A DNA stretch of 64,000 nucleotides from an uncultured Bacteroidales bacterium (lineage in GTDB: Bacteria > Bacteroidota > Bacteroidia > Bacteroidales > Paludibacteraceae): positions 62,001 to 126,000 of the forward strand of contig ONEZ01000001.1 of assembly GCA_900316995.1 (NCBI GenBank), written 5' to 3'. The notes beneath the pieces are model-generated. The model was not told the DNA's origin and searched no databases. It was given only the letters and a program-made list of their open reading frames with translations. This document shows, piece after piece, positions 7,171 to 17,818 of the stretch (position 1 is the stretch's first letter; the number at the start of each line of letters is the position of its first letter). The position numbers and the translations under genes are program-made.

Positions 7171-9495
7171 ATGAAAAACAGAGCATTACTTATAATATTC
7201 GCTGTCATCGCCGTTGCGCAGGAAATATTTGCGTACAAGATAACCGGCTTAATATTTGATTCAAAAGATGAGAAACCTGTAGTGGGTGTCAATGTAAATT
7301 TATTGCAAAACAGTAAAATACTCAATGGCGTTATTACTGATTTGCATGGAAAGTTCCAGATAGAGGCTCCGGCTGGCAAATATGTAATGGAACTCTCGTA
7401 TATTGGGTATGAACAGGTACGTATGGAACTCAATCTTGATGACAATATTAATCTTGGAGAAATAAAAATGGAGGAGAAAGATGTGGAACTCAACGATGTA
7501 GTGGTTGAAAGCACAGGAATTATACAAAAGGCAGACCGTAAGCTTCTTATCCCAAGCAAAAAGCAAATTTCCGCATCGTCAGACGGAGTGTCGCTGCTGC
7601 AAAACTTACAGATTCCTCGCATAGTTATAAGTCCTGTAGATAATTCAGTGAAAACCCTCTCCGATGATGGCGTCCAGCTGCGAATAAACGGAGTTATAGC
7701 TACCGTAGCTGAAGTTATGGCTATCAATCCCAAAGATGTTATTCGCATAGAGTACCATGACCAGCCAGGTGTGAGATATAATGGTGCTGCTGCTGTGATA
7801 GACTATATTGTAAGGCATCGAGACAATGGAGGCTCTCTTATACTTGCAGCCACAGACTGCATTACCAATCTTGGCTGGGGAGAATATTATGTAGCTGGCA
7901 AAGCTCATTTTGGAAAGTCGTCAATTCAGTTCTTAACAAGTTATTCGCCTCGTGATGTGTACTGGACTCGTTCAAATATTGAGACCTATAAATTCACTGA
8001 TAACTGTATTGAAAACCGAGAGGAAGGAACTCCAACCAGATATATTACTCATCCTGTGACACCGCAGGTTAAATACAACTGGAGCAATGCGGATAAAAGT
8101 ATGCTTAATATATCATTACGTGGTAACATGACATTTACTCCATATGCTCAGACAGACCGTGACTCACACCTGTATCAGCATACTGACAGTTTTAAGGTTC
8201 ATGATCATGAGAGTGACAGAGTTTTGTCACCATCAGTCGATGTATATTATCAGCATAATCTAAAAAACAAACAGCGCATATATTTTGACATTACGGGAGG
8301 CTATAGCAATAGTAAGAGTGAACGCTTATTTAGCCAGACACCACTAGGGGACACAAAGTCAGAAACTGTAAGTGTAAAATCTTTAGTACGTGGAAATAAA
8401 TATTACATTATAGGCGAGGCTATTTATGAAAAGGAGTGGGATAATATTGTTCTGACAGCAGGTGCGAGACATCATTACCAGTGGGTTAGAAATTATTATG
8501 GTGGTAACGTAGAAACTGTGGTTCGTATGAATACTGCGGAAACATACGGATTTGCCGAAGTAAGACACCGGCTTGATAAGTTTACGTATGTGGCTGGTAT
8601 TGGTGTGATGCAAACTTTGATAAATCAAGAGGGTGTACGCAAAAGTACATGGATAGCACGTCCGCAGCTTACACTCAGTTATGATTTTGGTAAAGGATGG
8701 TATTGGAAATACAAGGGTTATGTATCGGGTTATCAGCCGTCACTTTCTCAACTTAGCAATGTGTCACAACAGATTGACAAGTATCAGATAAGACGTGGTA
8801 ACCCGGCATTGCGTCCAGTTATGTATGTTGCAAATGAGATGGAATTTTCATGGCAGTCAAAGTATGTTACACTGAATCTGTGGGCAAGCTACAGTTATGA
8901 CCATAAACCCATTATGGAAGATAGTTTTGAGGAACTGGTAAACGGTAACCCAATGGTGATACGCACAGATAATAACCAGCGTGGTTTTCATAGATTGAAA
9001 GTAAATCCAAGTGTGCAAGTCAAACTTCTTGATGGGAATCTTGTATTTACAGTGGCTCCGTTTGCAAACTATTATGTGTCACTTGGCAATAACTATGAGC
9101 ATCGATATTTTAACCCAGGAGTGCGTGCTGGTGTTTATGGCCTATATAAGGGCTGGCGTTTCTTCGCCGATGTCACCACTCGCTCAAATGAATTATGGGG
9201 TGAGACTATTAAATATGGAGAAATTCATCATGATATAGGAGTTAATTATAATACAGAGCATTGGAGTTGTGGACTTATGATTGTAAATCCGTTCAGTGTA
9301 AAGGGGTACACTCGTGATACAGAAAATCTCTCCGACATTGCGCCAAATATATGCCACACAGAAATGAAGGAATTTCATCAGGTGTTGATGCTTAACATCC
9401 GTATGAATCTTGATTTTGGAACCAAGCGCGGTGATGCGGGAAAGAGAATAGACAATGAGGATAATGATACAGGTATTTTGAAAGGTTCAAAATAG
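7171..9495 (+). CDS. Outer-membrane beta-barrel protein with carboxypeptidase-regulatory-like domain (TonB-receptor type)
   Basis: A 774-residue outer-membrane protein. It has a Sec signal peptide (about 1-22, KNRALLIIFAVIAVAQEIFAYK), then a CarboxypepD_reg-like beta-sandwich (about 24-105, with VVGVNVNLL and the ELSYIGYEQVRMEL segment typical of SusC-like receptors), then a short plug-like region (about 110-210) and a long barrel of aromatic-ended strands to the C-terminus. It is shorter than SusC (about 1000 residues) and no SusD follows, so it fits the 'outer membrane beta-barrel family' rather than a glycan-uptake pair. The start at 7171 is chosen because it directly precedes the signal peptide; an upstream in-frame GTG (7108) lies inside a terminator hairpin. 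The substrate is unknown. Confidence 0.82.
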   Translation: MKNRALLIIFAVIAVAQEIFAYKITGLIFDSKDEKPVVGVNVNLLQNSKILNGVITDLHGKFQIEAPAGKYVMELSYIGYEQVRMELNLDDNINLGEIKMEEKDVELNDVVVESTGIIQKADRKLLIPSKKQISASSDGVSLLQNLQIPRIVISPVDNSVKTLSDDGVQLRINGVIATVAEVMAINPKDVIRIEYHDQPGVRYNGAAAVIDYIVRHRDNGGSLILAATDCITNLGWGEYYVAGKAHFGKSSIQFLTSYSPRDVYWTRSNIETYKFTDNCIENREEGTPTRYITHPVTPQVKYNWSNADKSMLNISLRGNMTFTPYAQTDRDSHLYQHTDSFKVHDHESDRVLSPSVDVYYQHNLKNKQRIYFDITGGYSNSKSERLFSQTPLGDTKSETVSVKSLVRGNKYYIIGEAIYEKEWDNIVLTAGARHHYQWVRNYYGGNVETVVRMNTAETYGFAEVRHRLDKFTYVAGIGVMQTLINQEGVRKSTWIARPQLTLSYDFGKGWYWKYKGYVSGYQPSLSQLSNVSQQIDKYQIRRGNPALRPVMYVANEMEFSWQSKYVTLNLWASYSYDHKPIMEDSFEELVNGNPMVIRTDNNQRGFHRLKVNPSVQVKLLDGNLVFTVAPFANYYVSLGNNYEHRYFNPGVRAGVYGLYKGWRFFADVTTRSNELWGETIKYGEIHHDIGVNYNTEHWSCGLMIVNPFSVKGYTRDTENLSDIAPNICHTEMKEFHQVLMLNIRMNLDFGTKRGDAGKRIDNEDNDTGILKGSK

Positions 9496-9526
9496 GTTTG
9501 GTTGGCTGCAGGTAGAATCAGTTTAA

Positions 9527-11137
<1,611 letters not shown>

Positions 11138-14100
11138 CTACTTATATTCAGCCCAAGATTTTATACTAATATCATCCATATTCAAACGGCAGAACGCTCC
11201 AATAAACGCATCGGCAAGACGTGCATTAGTGATTAACGGTATATTGAAATCTACAGCTGCCCTTCGCAGTTTATAGCCGTTAGTAAGTTCATGTACAGTT
11301 AGGTCTTTGGGTATGTTTACCACAAGGCCAACCTGCTTGCTTTTTATAAGATCTAACGCTTGTGGAACACCATCCTCACTTGGCCAGTACGCCCTTACAG
11401 CAGGTATTCCATTTTCAGTTAAGAACTTACATGAACCTTTGGTGGCATATATGGTGTAACCCTTGTCTGAAAGAAGTTTGGCAGTATCAAGCAAATCAAC
11501 CTTTTGGTGTGCTCCACCTGTTGACATGAGCACGCTACCTTGCGGCACTTTATATCCTACAGAGAACATTGATTTTAGGACAGCCTCGTCTGTATCATCA
11601 CCAAGGCAGCCCACCTCACCGGTTGACACCATATCCACACCAAGCACAGGGTCCGCCTTCTGCAAGCGTGAGAATGAGAACTGCGATGCCTTGATTCCCA
11701 CATAATTAAGGTCAAAGGCGCTCTTGTGAGGCAGCTCCACTGGCAAGCCTAACATAACCTTTGTGGCAAGTTCTATAAAGTTTATTTTCAGAACTTTTGA
11801 AACGAACGGGAATGAGCGTGAAGCTCTGAGGTTGCACTCAATGACCTTTATCTCATTACCCTTGGCAAGAAACTGGATATTAAAAGGTCCGCTAATCTGT
11901 AACGCTTTGGCTATCTTGGCGCCTACCCGTTTTATGCGGCGCACAGTCTCAAGATAGAGTTTCTGAGGAGGAAACTGTATGGTGGCATCGCCGGAGTGGA
12001 CACCGGCAAACTCAACATGTTCTGATATGGCATACACAATTATATCACCATTCTGTGCCACAGCGTCCATCTCTATCTCTTTGGCACGTTCTATAAATGA
12101 ACTTACAACCACAGGGTGCTTCTGTGACACCTCTACCGCAAGTTTAAGAAATTCTGTAAGTTCTTCATTGTTAGAGCATACATTCATTGCCGCACCTGAA
12201 AGCACATAACTTGGGCGGACAAGCACAGGGAAACCAACCTCCTCAACAAAATCATTTATATCAGCAAGACTTGTAAGTTCACGCCAGCGAGGCTGGTCTA
12301 TGCCAAGAGAATCAAGCATTGCTGAAAATTTATGACGGTCCTCTGCACGGTCAATGTTTGTGGCTGAGGTTCCAAGTATCGGCACGCCTGCTTCATCAAG
12401 CCTGCAAGCAAGATTGTTTGGAATCTGACCGCCAGTTGACACCACCACACCATGAGGCTCCTCCATTTCAAGTATGTCAAGCACACGCTCAAATGAAAGC
12501 TCGTCAAAATAGAGACGGTCACAACTGTCATAATCTGTTGAAACTGTTTCAGGATTGTAGTTTATCATTACCGCCTGCCAACCGTTCTTGCGTATTGTGT
12601 CAAGAGCGTTCACTCCGCACCAGTCAAACTCCACAGAGCTGCCTATTCTATATGCGCCAGAGCCTAAAACAACCACTGATTTCCCTTTCTCATCATATTC
12701 AACATCATTTTCCGTACCATTATAGGTCACATACAGATAGTTTGTTTTGGCAGGATGCTCCGCTGCAAGAGTATCTATCTGCTTTACAACAGGTATTACA
12801 CCCATGCTTTTACGTAGTGCGCGCACCTTTAGCTGGTCTTGCTCCAAATCATCTGTGGATGTACCCGTAAGACGTGCTATTTGAAAGTCTGTAAAGCCCT
12901 GACGCTTTGCGGTTTTCATGAGTTCAAGGCTGACATCGGTGAAACCGTTGAGCTTTTCAAGAGCGTTTGCGGTCTCCACTATATTGTGAAGTTTGTAAAG
13001 GAACCAGCGGTCTATCATTGTCAGGCGGTGTATCTCGTCTATGCTTACACCTGCCCTCATTGCCTTTGAAATTATGAAAATACGCATATCGGTGGGATTA
13101 TGAAGGGCGGCTTTTACGTCTGCCACTTTGAGCTCCCTGTTGGCTACAAATCCGTGCATGCCCTGACCTATCATTCTGAGCCCCTTTTGTATAGCCTCCT
13201 CAAAGGTTCTGCCTATGGCCATAATTTCTCCTACAGATTTCATTGAGGAACCAATTTCACGGCTCACACCATGAAACTTGCCAAGATCCCAGCGTGGAAT
13301 TTTACACACCACATAGTCAAGCGCTGGTTCAAAAAATGCAGTAGTATCTTTTGTAACACTGTTTTTCAGTTCAAAAAGCCCATATCCAAGACCTAACTTG
13401 GCGGCTATGTAAGCAAGCGGGTAACCTGTGGCCTTTGATGCCAACGCCGATGAGCGGCTCAGACGGGCGTTCACCTCTATAACCCTGTAATCTTCAGACT
13501 CAGGGTCAAGAGCGTACTGAACATTACACTCCCCCACTATGCCTATATGGTTCACAATCTTAAGGGCTATACTCCTTAGTTTATGATATTCACTATTTGA
13601 AAGAGTCTGGGACGGCGCTATGACAATGCTCTCACCTGTATGAATACCCAGCGGGTCAAAGTTTTCCATATTACAAACAGTGACACTATTACCGTAGCAA
13701 TCACGAACCACCTCATACTCCACCTCTTTCCATCCCCTTAGAGATTTCTCTATAAGTACCTGTGGTGAGAATGATAAAGCTTTGGCTACAAGTGTGTCAA
13801 GTTCCGTCTCGTTATCACAGAATCCGCTTCCCAAGCCACCCAAAGCGTATGCAGCACGGACAATCACAGGATAACCAACATCTTTTGCAGCCCTGCGTGC
13901 ATCTTCAATAGTTTCAACAGCCTCACTCTTAATGGTCTTAACGTCTATCTCATTAAGTCGTTCCACAAAAAGCTCACGATCTTCAGTATCCATTATAGCC
14001 TTTACAGGTGTACCAAGGACATCAATTCCATACTTTTCAAAAACCCCGCTTTTGTATAGCTCCACACCGCAGTTAAGCGCAGTCTGTCCGCCAAAGGCGA

Positions 14101-14350
14101 GCAAAATACCGTCTGGCCTCTCCTTCTTTATCACTTTTTCAACAAAGAAGGGTGTGACAGGTAAGAAATAAATCTCATCAGCCACACCCTCCGATGTCTG
14201 CACAGTTGCAATATTGGGGTTAATCAACACTGTTCTGACGCCCTCTTGCCTTAAAGCTTTTAAGGCTTGTGAACCTGAGTAATCAAACTCACCTGCTTCA
14301 CCTATCTTGAGGGCTCCTGACCCTAGAACCAGAACTTTATTATATTTCAT
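11138..14350 (-). CDS. carB: Carbamoyl-phosphate synthase large subunit
   Basis: Makes carbamoyl phosphate from bicarbonate, two ATP and ammonia channelled from CarA; feeds arginine and pyrimidine synthesis. The 1070-residue length matches E. coli CarB (1073). Two homologous ATP-grasp halves are visible (IEKSLRGWKEVEYEVVRD in the first, SSFIERAKEIEMDAVAQ in the second), each preceded by an N-terminal pre-ATP-grasp segment (GSGALKIGEAGEFDYSGSQ, GSGAYRIGSSVEFDWCGV). A C-terminal MGS-like regulatory domain follows. Start ATG 14350 begins MKYNKVLVLGSG; an in-frame upstream start would add 18 residues that overlap the intergenic hairpin. It is 59 bp from carA. Confidence 0.97.
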   Translation of the reverse strand: MKYNKVLVLGSGALKIGEAGEFDYSGSQALKALRQEGVRTVLINPNIATVQTSEGVADEIYFLPVTPFFVEKVIKKERPDGILLAFGGQTALNCGVELYKSGVFEKYGIDVLGTPVKAIMDTEDRELFVERLNEIDVKTIKSEAVETIEDARRAAKDVGYPVIVRAAYALGGLGSGFCDNETELDTLVAKALSFSPQVLIEKSLRGWKEVEYEVVRDCYGNSVTVCNMENFDPLGIHTGESIVIAPSQTLSNSEYHKLRSIALKIVNHIGIVGECNVQYALDPESEDYRVIEVNARLSRSSALASKATGYPLAYIAAKLGLGYGLFELKNSVTKDTTAFFEPALDYVVCKIPRWDLGKFHGVSREIGSSMKSVGEIMAIGRTFEEAIQKGLRMIGQGMHGFVANRELKVADVKAALHNPTDMRIFIISKAMRAGVSIDEIHRLTMIDRWFLYKLHNIVETANALEKLNGFTDVSLELMKTAKRQGFTDFQIARLTGTSTDDLEQDQLKVRALRKSMGVIPVVKQIDTLAAEHPAKTNYLYVTYNGTENDVEYDEKGKSVVVLGSGAYRIGSSVEFDWCGVNALDTIRKNGWQAVMINYNPETVSTDYDSCDRLYFDELSFERVLDILEMEEPHGVVVSTGGQIPNNLACRLDEAGVPILGTSATNIDRAEDRHKFSAMLDSLGIDQPRWRELTSLADINDFVEEVGFPVLVRPSYVLSGAAMNVCSNNEELTEFLKLAVEVSQKHPVVVSSFIERAKEIEMDAVAQNGDIIVYAISEHVEFAGVHSGDATIQFPPQKLYLETVRRIKRVGAKIAKALQISGPFNIQFLAKGNEIKVIECNLRASRSFPFVSKVLKINFIELATKVMLGLPVELPHKSAFDLNYVGIKASQFSFSRLQKADPVLGVDMVSTGEVGCLGDDTDEAVLKSMFSVGYKVPQGSVLMSTGGAHQKVDLLDTAKLLSDKGYTIYATKGSCKFLTENGIPAVRAYWPSEDGVPQALDLIKSKQVGLVVNIPKDLTVHELTNGYKLRRAAVDFNIPLITNARLADAFIGAFCRLNMDDISIKSWAEYK

Positions 14351-14372
14351 CGTAACTAATAATTTAATATTT

Positions 14373-14413
14373 ATAAATGGAATGTCTGTTACAACGTAAG
14401 ACATTCCATTTAT
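14373..14413 (-). promoter_or_regulatory. Hairpin in the carA-carB intergenic gap
   Basis: ATAAATGGAATGTCT (14373-14387) and AGACATTCCATTTAT (14399-14413) are perfect 15-bp complements with an 11-nt loop. The hairpin overlaps the carA stop codon and ends about 22 nt before the carB ATG. It lacks a T run, so it suits an mRNA-processing, stabilising or translation-control element more than a terminator. Confidence 0.6.
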
Positions 14414-15483
14414 TTACTAATTAATTTAACAAACTCATCAAATAAGAACTCCGTGTCCACTGGTCCGCTTGAAGCCTCCGGGTGGAACTGTACAGAGAAC
14501 CACGGTTTTGACTTATGGCGGATACCCTCGTTGGTTCCATCGTCCATATTTACAAAATACGGTTCCCAATCTGTGTCCAACGTGCTGTCATCTACAGCAT
14601 AGCCGTGATTTTGCGATGTTACAAAACAACGCTCCGTACCCACCATACGTACAGGCTGGTTATGGCTGCGGTGACCGTATTTAAGCTTGTATGTGGACGC
14701 CCCTCCTGCCTTGGCAAGCAACTGGTTCCCCATGCAGATGCCAAACACCGGTTTTTCAGCACTCAGTGCACGCCTTATATTCTCTACAGTAGCTCCGCAC
14801 GTGTCTGGATCGCCAGGCCCGTTTGATATAAAAAGGCCATCATAGTCCATGCCGCTAAAGTCATAATTCCACGGAACACGCTGTATGCTCACACCCCTTC
14901 TAAGCAGACACCTGATGATATTATGCTTAACTCCGCAATCCACAAGCAGAACCTTTTTGTCACCCCCACTATAGAATATGGGTTCAGTGCATGAGACCCT
15001 TGCCACTTGGTTAATTTTATTAGAGTCAATAAAGTCAACATCGGCGCACCCGTTACATACTATCTTGGCGCTCATACAGCCATACTCACGCAACACTTTG
15101 GTGATGGCTCTTGTGTCAACACCATAGATGCCCGGAATACAATGTTCCTTCAGCCATTCATCAAGGCTTTTAGCAGCGTTCCAGTGGCTATAACAGAAAC
15201 TATAGTCACTGACCACTACTCCCGATGCATGAATTTTCTCTGACTCAAGGAACTTTGACACACCACCTTCACATTCACCAGAAGGAACCCCGTAGTTACC
15301 TATCAGCGGGTAGGTGAAACAGAGTATCTGCCCTGAATATGAAGGGTCTGACAGACTCTCTACGTAGCCTGTCATAGCGGTGTTAAACACCAGTTCACCG
15401 GCTGAAGGCTGAGAGCCTCCAAATGAGAAGCCCTCAAACTCCATTCCGTTTTCAAGAACTAATTTTGCTTTTGTTCTTTCCAT
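14410..15483 (-). CDS. carA: Carbamoyl-phosphate synthase small (glutaminase) subunit
   Basis: Hydrolyses glutamine and passes ammonia to CarB. At 357 residues it shows the N-terminal CPSase small-chain domain (KLVLENGMEFEGFSFG, about 5-130) and a class I GATase domain (about 175-357) with nucleophile Cys in FGICMGNQLL and the His/Glu pair in QFHPEASSGP. The start at 15483 (MERTKAKLV) is preferred over an upstream TTG. It stands first in carA-carB-pyrG and directly after glnN on the same strand, so the whole minus-strand nitrogen block may be read through. Confidence 0.97.
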   Translation of the reverse strand: MERTKAKLVLENGMEFEGFSFGGSQPSAGELVFNTAMTGYVESLSDPSYSGQILCFTYPLIGNYGVPSGECEGGVSKFLESEKIHASGVVVSDYSFCYSHWNAAKSLDEWLKEHCIPGIYGVDTRAITKVLREYGCMSAKIVCNGCADVDFIDSNKINQVARVSCTEPIFYSGGDKKVLLVDCGVKHNIIRCLLRRGVSIQRVPWNYDFSGMDYDGLFISNGPGDPDTCGATVENIRRALSAEKPVFGICMGNQLLAKAGGASTYKLKYGHRSHNQPVRMVGTERCFVTSQNHGYAVDDSTLDTDWEPYFVNMDDGTNEGIRHKSKPWFSVQFHPEASSGPVDTEFLFDEFVKLISK

Positions 15484-15489
15484 TTTTAT

Positions 15490-15517
15490 AACTGCCAACT
15501 TTCAAATGTAAACTGTC
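15490..15517 (+). repeat. Degenerate 7-bp repeat remnant, glnN-carA gap
   Basis: Four in-phase heptamers (AACTGCC, AACTTTC, AAATGTA, AACTGTC) match the unit of the larger arrays at 17750, 21422, 28540, 30246 and 44123, with the same + strand orientation. Confidence 0.55.
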
Positions 15518-15520
15518 ATT

Positions 15521-17716
15521 TTATCTAATAAACAGCAATTCTCTGTACTTAGGCAGAGTCCACATCTCATCGTCAACTATCATTTCAAGCTTATCTGCAT
15601 TGTAGCGGATGACATCAAAATACGGAAGCACAGTATCATGGTAAGCAATAGCCTTATCTCTCTCTGAGGAGATTCGGTTAGCAACTTTTCTCGCCTCAAC
15701 CATTTTTTGTACGTTAACCTCAATTTTGTCAATAAGATCTGCGAGTTTCTCAATAATAGCAGAATCCTGCGCAGAGAGCTTTGCAGCCTTCTCCTTATCG
15801 TAAATTTTGGTAACCTTATACACATTATCGAGCAAGAGAGACTGATAGCGTGTCGCCACAGGAATAATGTGGTTAAGAGCCAAATCTCCAAGCACACGTG
15901 CCTCAATTTGAATCTTCTTGGTATAGGTCTCCCACTTGACTTCATTACGAGCTTCAAGTTCCTTTTCTGTGAAGACTCCAAGTGAAGAGAACATATCAAT
16001 GCTTGACTTTGAAGTGTAGGCGTCAAAGATAAGTGGCGCACTGGTTTCACAGTCAAGTCCGCGTTTTGCAGCTTCACTCTTCCACTCATCTGAGTAGCCG
16101 TTACCGTCAAAACGGATAGGCTTGGATTCTCTGATGTAACTCTTTATAACCTCAAAGATGGCCTTCTCTTTGGTCTCTCCCGATGCAATCTTGGCATCTA
16201 CAGTGGCCTTGAACTCAGTAAGCTGGGCAGCCACAGCAGAGTTAAGCGCAATCATGGCTGATGAGCAGTTTGCTGAAGAACCCACGGCACGGAACTCAAA
16301 GCGGTTTCCTGTAAAGGCGAACGGCGATGTACGGTTGCGGTCTGTATTGTCAACAAGCACCTCTGGAATACGGGCCACACCAAGTCTCATGCGTTTCTTG
16401 CTGTCAAGCATTATAGCCTCTTCACTTGTGCTCGCCTCAAGTTTGTCAAGCACAGCACTTATCTGAGTGCCAAGGAACGCAGATATAATTGCAGGAGGAG
16501 CCTCGTTCGCACCCAGACGGTGAGCGTTCTGTGCTGTCATAATAGACGCTTTAAGCAAACCGTTATGTTTATATACAGCCATAAGGATGTTCACAAGGAA
16601 CGTGACAAACTGAAGGTTGTCTTCAGGGGTCTTACCTGGAGTAAGCAGCCCTACGCCAGTATCTGTACCAAGTGACCAGTTGTTATGCTTTCCAGAGCCG
16701 TTCACACCCGCAAACGGTTTTTCATGTAGCAGTACACGGAATCCATGTTTACGTGCCACACGCTGCATTATTGACATTATGAGCAGGTTCTGGTCATTTG
16801 CAAGGTTTGTCTCCCCAAATATAGGAGCAAGTTCAAACTGGTTAGGAGCCACCTCATTATGGCGTGTCTTGCAAGGTATTCCGTATTTGTAAGCCTCAAA
16901 CTCCAGTTCCTTCATAAACGCCTGAACACGAGCAGGTATTGCGCCAAAATAGTGATCCTCAAGCTGCTGGTTCTTTGCACTCTCATGGCCAAGCAGGGTT
17001 CTGCCTGTTAGCAAAAGGTCAGGACGTGCGGCATACAAACCTTCATCCACAAGAAAATACTCCTGCTCCCAACCAAGGTAAGAATATACTTTCTTTACTG
17101 ATGGGTCAAAATAGTGGCAGACCTCAGTGGCTGCTTTGTCAACTGCATTAAGAGCTTTTAGAAGAGGAGTCTTGTAATCAAGAGCCTCACCTGTATATGA
17201 AACAAAGACAGTAGGTATGCAGAGCGTGTCATCCACTATAAAGGCAGGAGAAGAAGGATCCCATGCAGAATAGCCACGGGCTTCAAATGTGCTTCTTATT
17301 CCACCGCTTGGGAAACTTGAAGCGTCTGGCTCCTGCTGTGCAAGAAGCTTGCCGCTGAACTCCTCTATTATACCTTCTCCTGGCGCACCGGCATATTCAA
17401 TAAAAGAATCATGCTTTTCAGCAGTGCCCTCTGTAAGAGGCTGAAACCAGTGTGTATAGTGTGTAGCACCCATCTCCATGGCCCACATCTTCATACCAGC
17501 CGCCACATGATTAGCTATCTCACGGTCAAGTTGACGGCCGCCTTCAATTACATCTTGAATAACTTTCAGAGTCTCCTTAGAGAGGTACTTTGACATTTGG
17601 TCCTTGCCAAACACATACCTGCCATAATACTCTGATGTGCATGCCCCAGGGGCTGTTACTGCCAGTGCTTTCTTCTTGAAAGCTTCACTGACAACTTGAA
17701 ATCTTAATGTACTCAT
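15521..17716 (-). CDS. glnN: Glutamine synthetase type III
   Basis: ATP-dependent synthesis of glutamine from glutamate and ammonium, the main ammonium-assimilating step here. The 731-residue length and sequence match the large GSIII family, not the roughly 450-residue GSI. The N-terminal beta-grasp region is followed by a catalytic core that keeps the characteristic SFPSGGIRSTFEARGYSAWD, GWEQEYFLVD, HNEVAPNQFELAP, GVNGSGKHNNWSLGT and FRAVGSSANCSSAMI blocks. GSIII is typical of Bacteroidota. The gene lies between carA and the amtB-glnK pair, and its upstream gap is filled by a 7-bp repeat array. Confidence 0.96.
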   Translation of the reverse strand: MSTLRFQVVSEAFKKKALAVTAPGACTSEYYGRYVFGKDQMSKYLSKETLKVIQDVIEGGRQLDREIANHVAAGMKMWAMEMGATHYTHWFQPLTEGTAEKHDSFIEYAGAPGEGIIEEFSGKLLAQQEPDASSFPSGGIRSTFEARGYSAWDPSSPAFIVDDTLCIPTVFVSYTGEALDYKTPLLKALNAVDKAATEVCHYFDPSVKKVYSYLGWEQEYFLVDEGLYAARPDLLLTGRTLLGHESAKNQQLEDHYFGAIPARVQAFMKELEFEAYKYGIPCKTRHNEVAPNQFELAPIFGETNLANDQNLLIMSIMQRVARKHGFRVLLHEKPFAGVNGSGKHNNWSLGTDTGVGLLTPGKTPEDNLQFVTFLVNILMAVYKHNGLLKASIMTAQNAHRLGANEAPPAIISAFLGTQISAVLDKLEASTSEEAIMLDSKKRMRLGVARIPEVLVDNTDRNRTSPFAFTGNRFEFRAVGSSANCSSAMIALNSAVAAQLTEFKATVDAKIASGETKEKAIFEVIKSYIRESKPIRFDGNGYSDEWKSEAAKRGLDCETSAPLIFDAYTSKSSIDMFSSLGVFTEKELEARNEVKWETYTKKIQIEARVLGDLALNHIIPVATRYQSLLLDNVYKVTKIYDKEKAAKLSAQDSAIIEKLADLIDKIEVNVQKMVEARKVANRISSERDKAIAYHDTVLPYFDVIRYNADKLEMIVDDEMWTLPKYRELLFIR

Positions 17717-17749
17717 AATTTATAGAGTTAATATTGGTAAATCGTATTA

Positions 17750-17818
17750 AACTGTCAACTGTCAACTGTCAACTCTCAACTGTCAACTCTCAACTGTCAA
17801 CTCTCAACTGTCAACTGC
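17750..17818 (+). repeat. 7-bp tandem array, amtB-glnN gap
   Basis: Nine in-phase heptamers run from 17750, mostly alternating AACTGTC and AACTCTC (so a 14-bp super-unit in the second half), then a partial unit. The array ends exactly at the amtB stop codon (17819-17821). It fills about two thirds of the intergenic gap. Confidence 0.95.

Noticed and set aside
12319-12870. 183-codon plus-strand open frame opposite carB
   Set aside because: It is a shadow of a strongly conserved gene; the translation is Cys/His/Gln-rich with no domain.
17750-17818. Tandem repeats resembling a CRISPR array
   Set aside because: Units are 7 bp and contiguous, with no spacers and no cas genes; the same holds at the other arrays.
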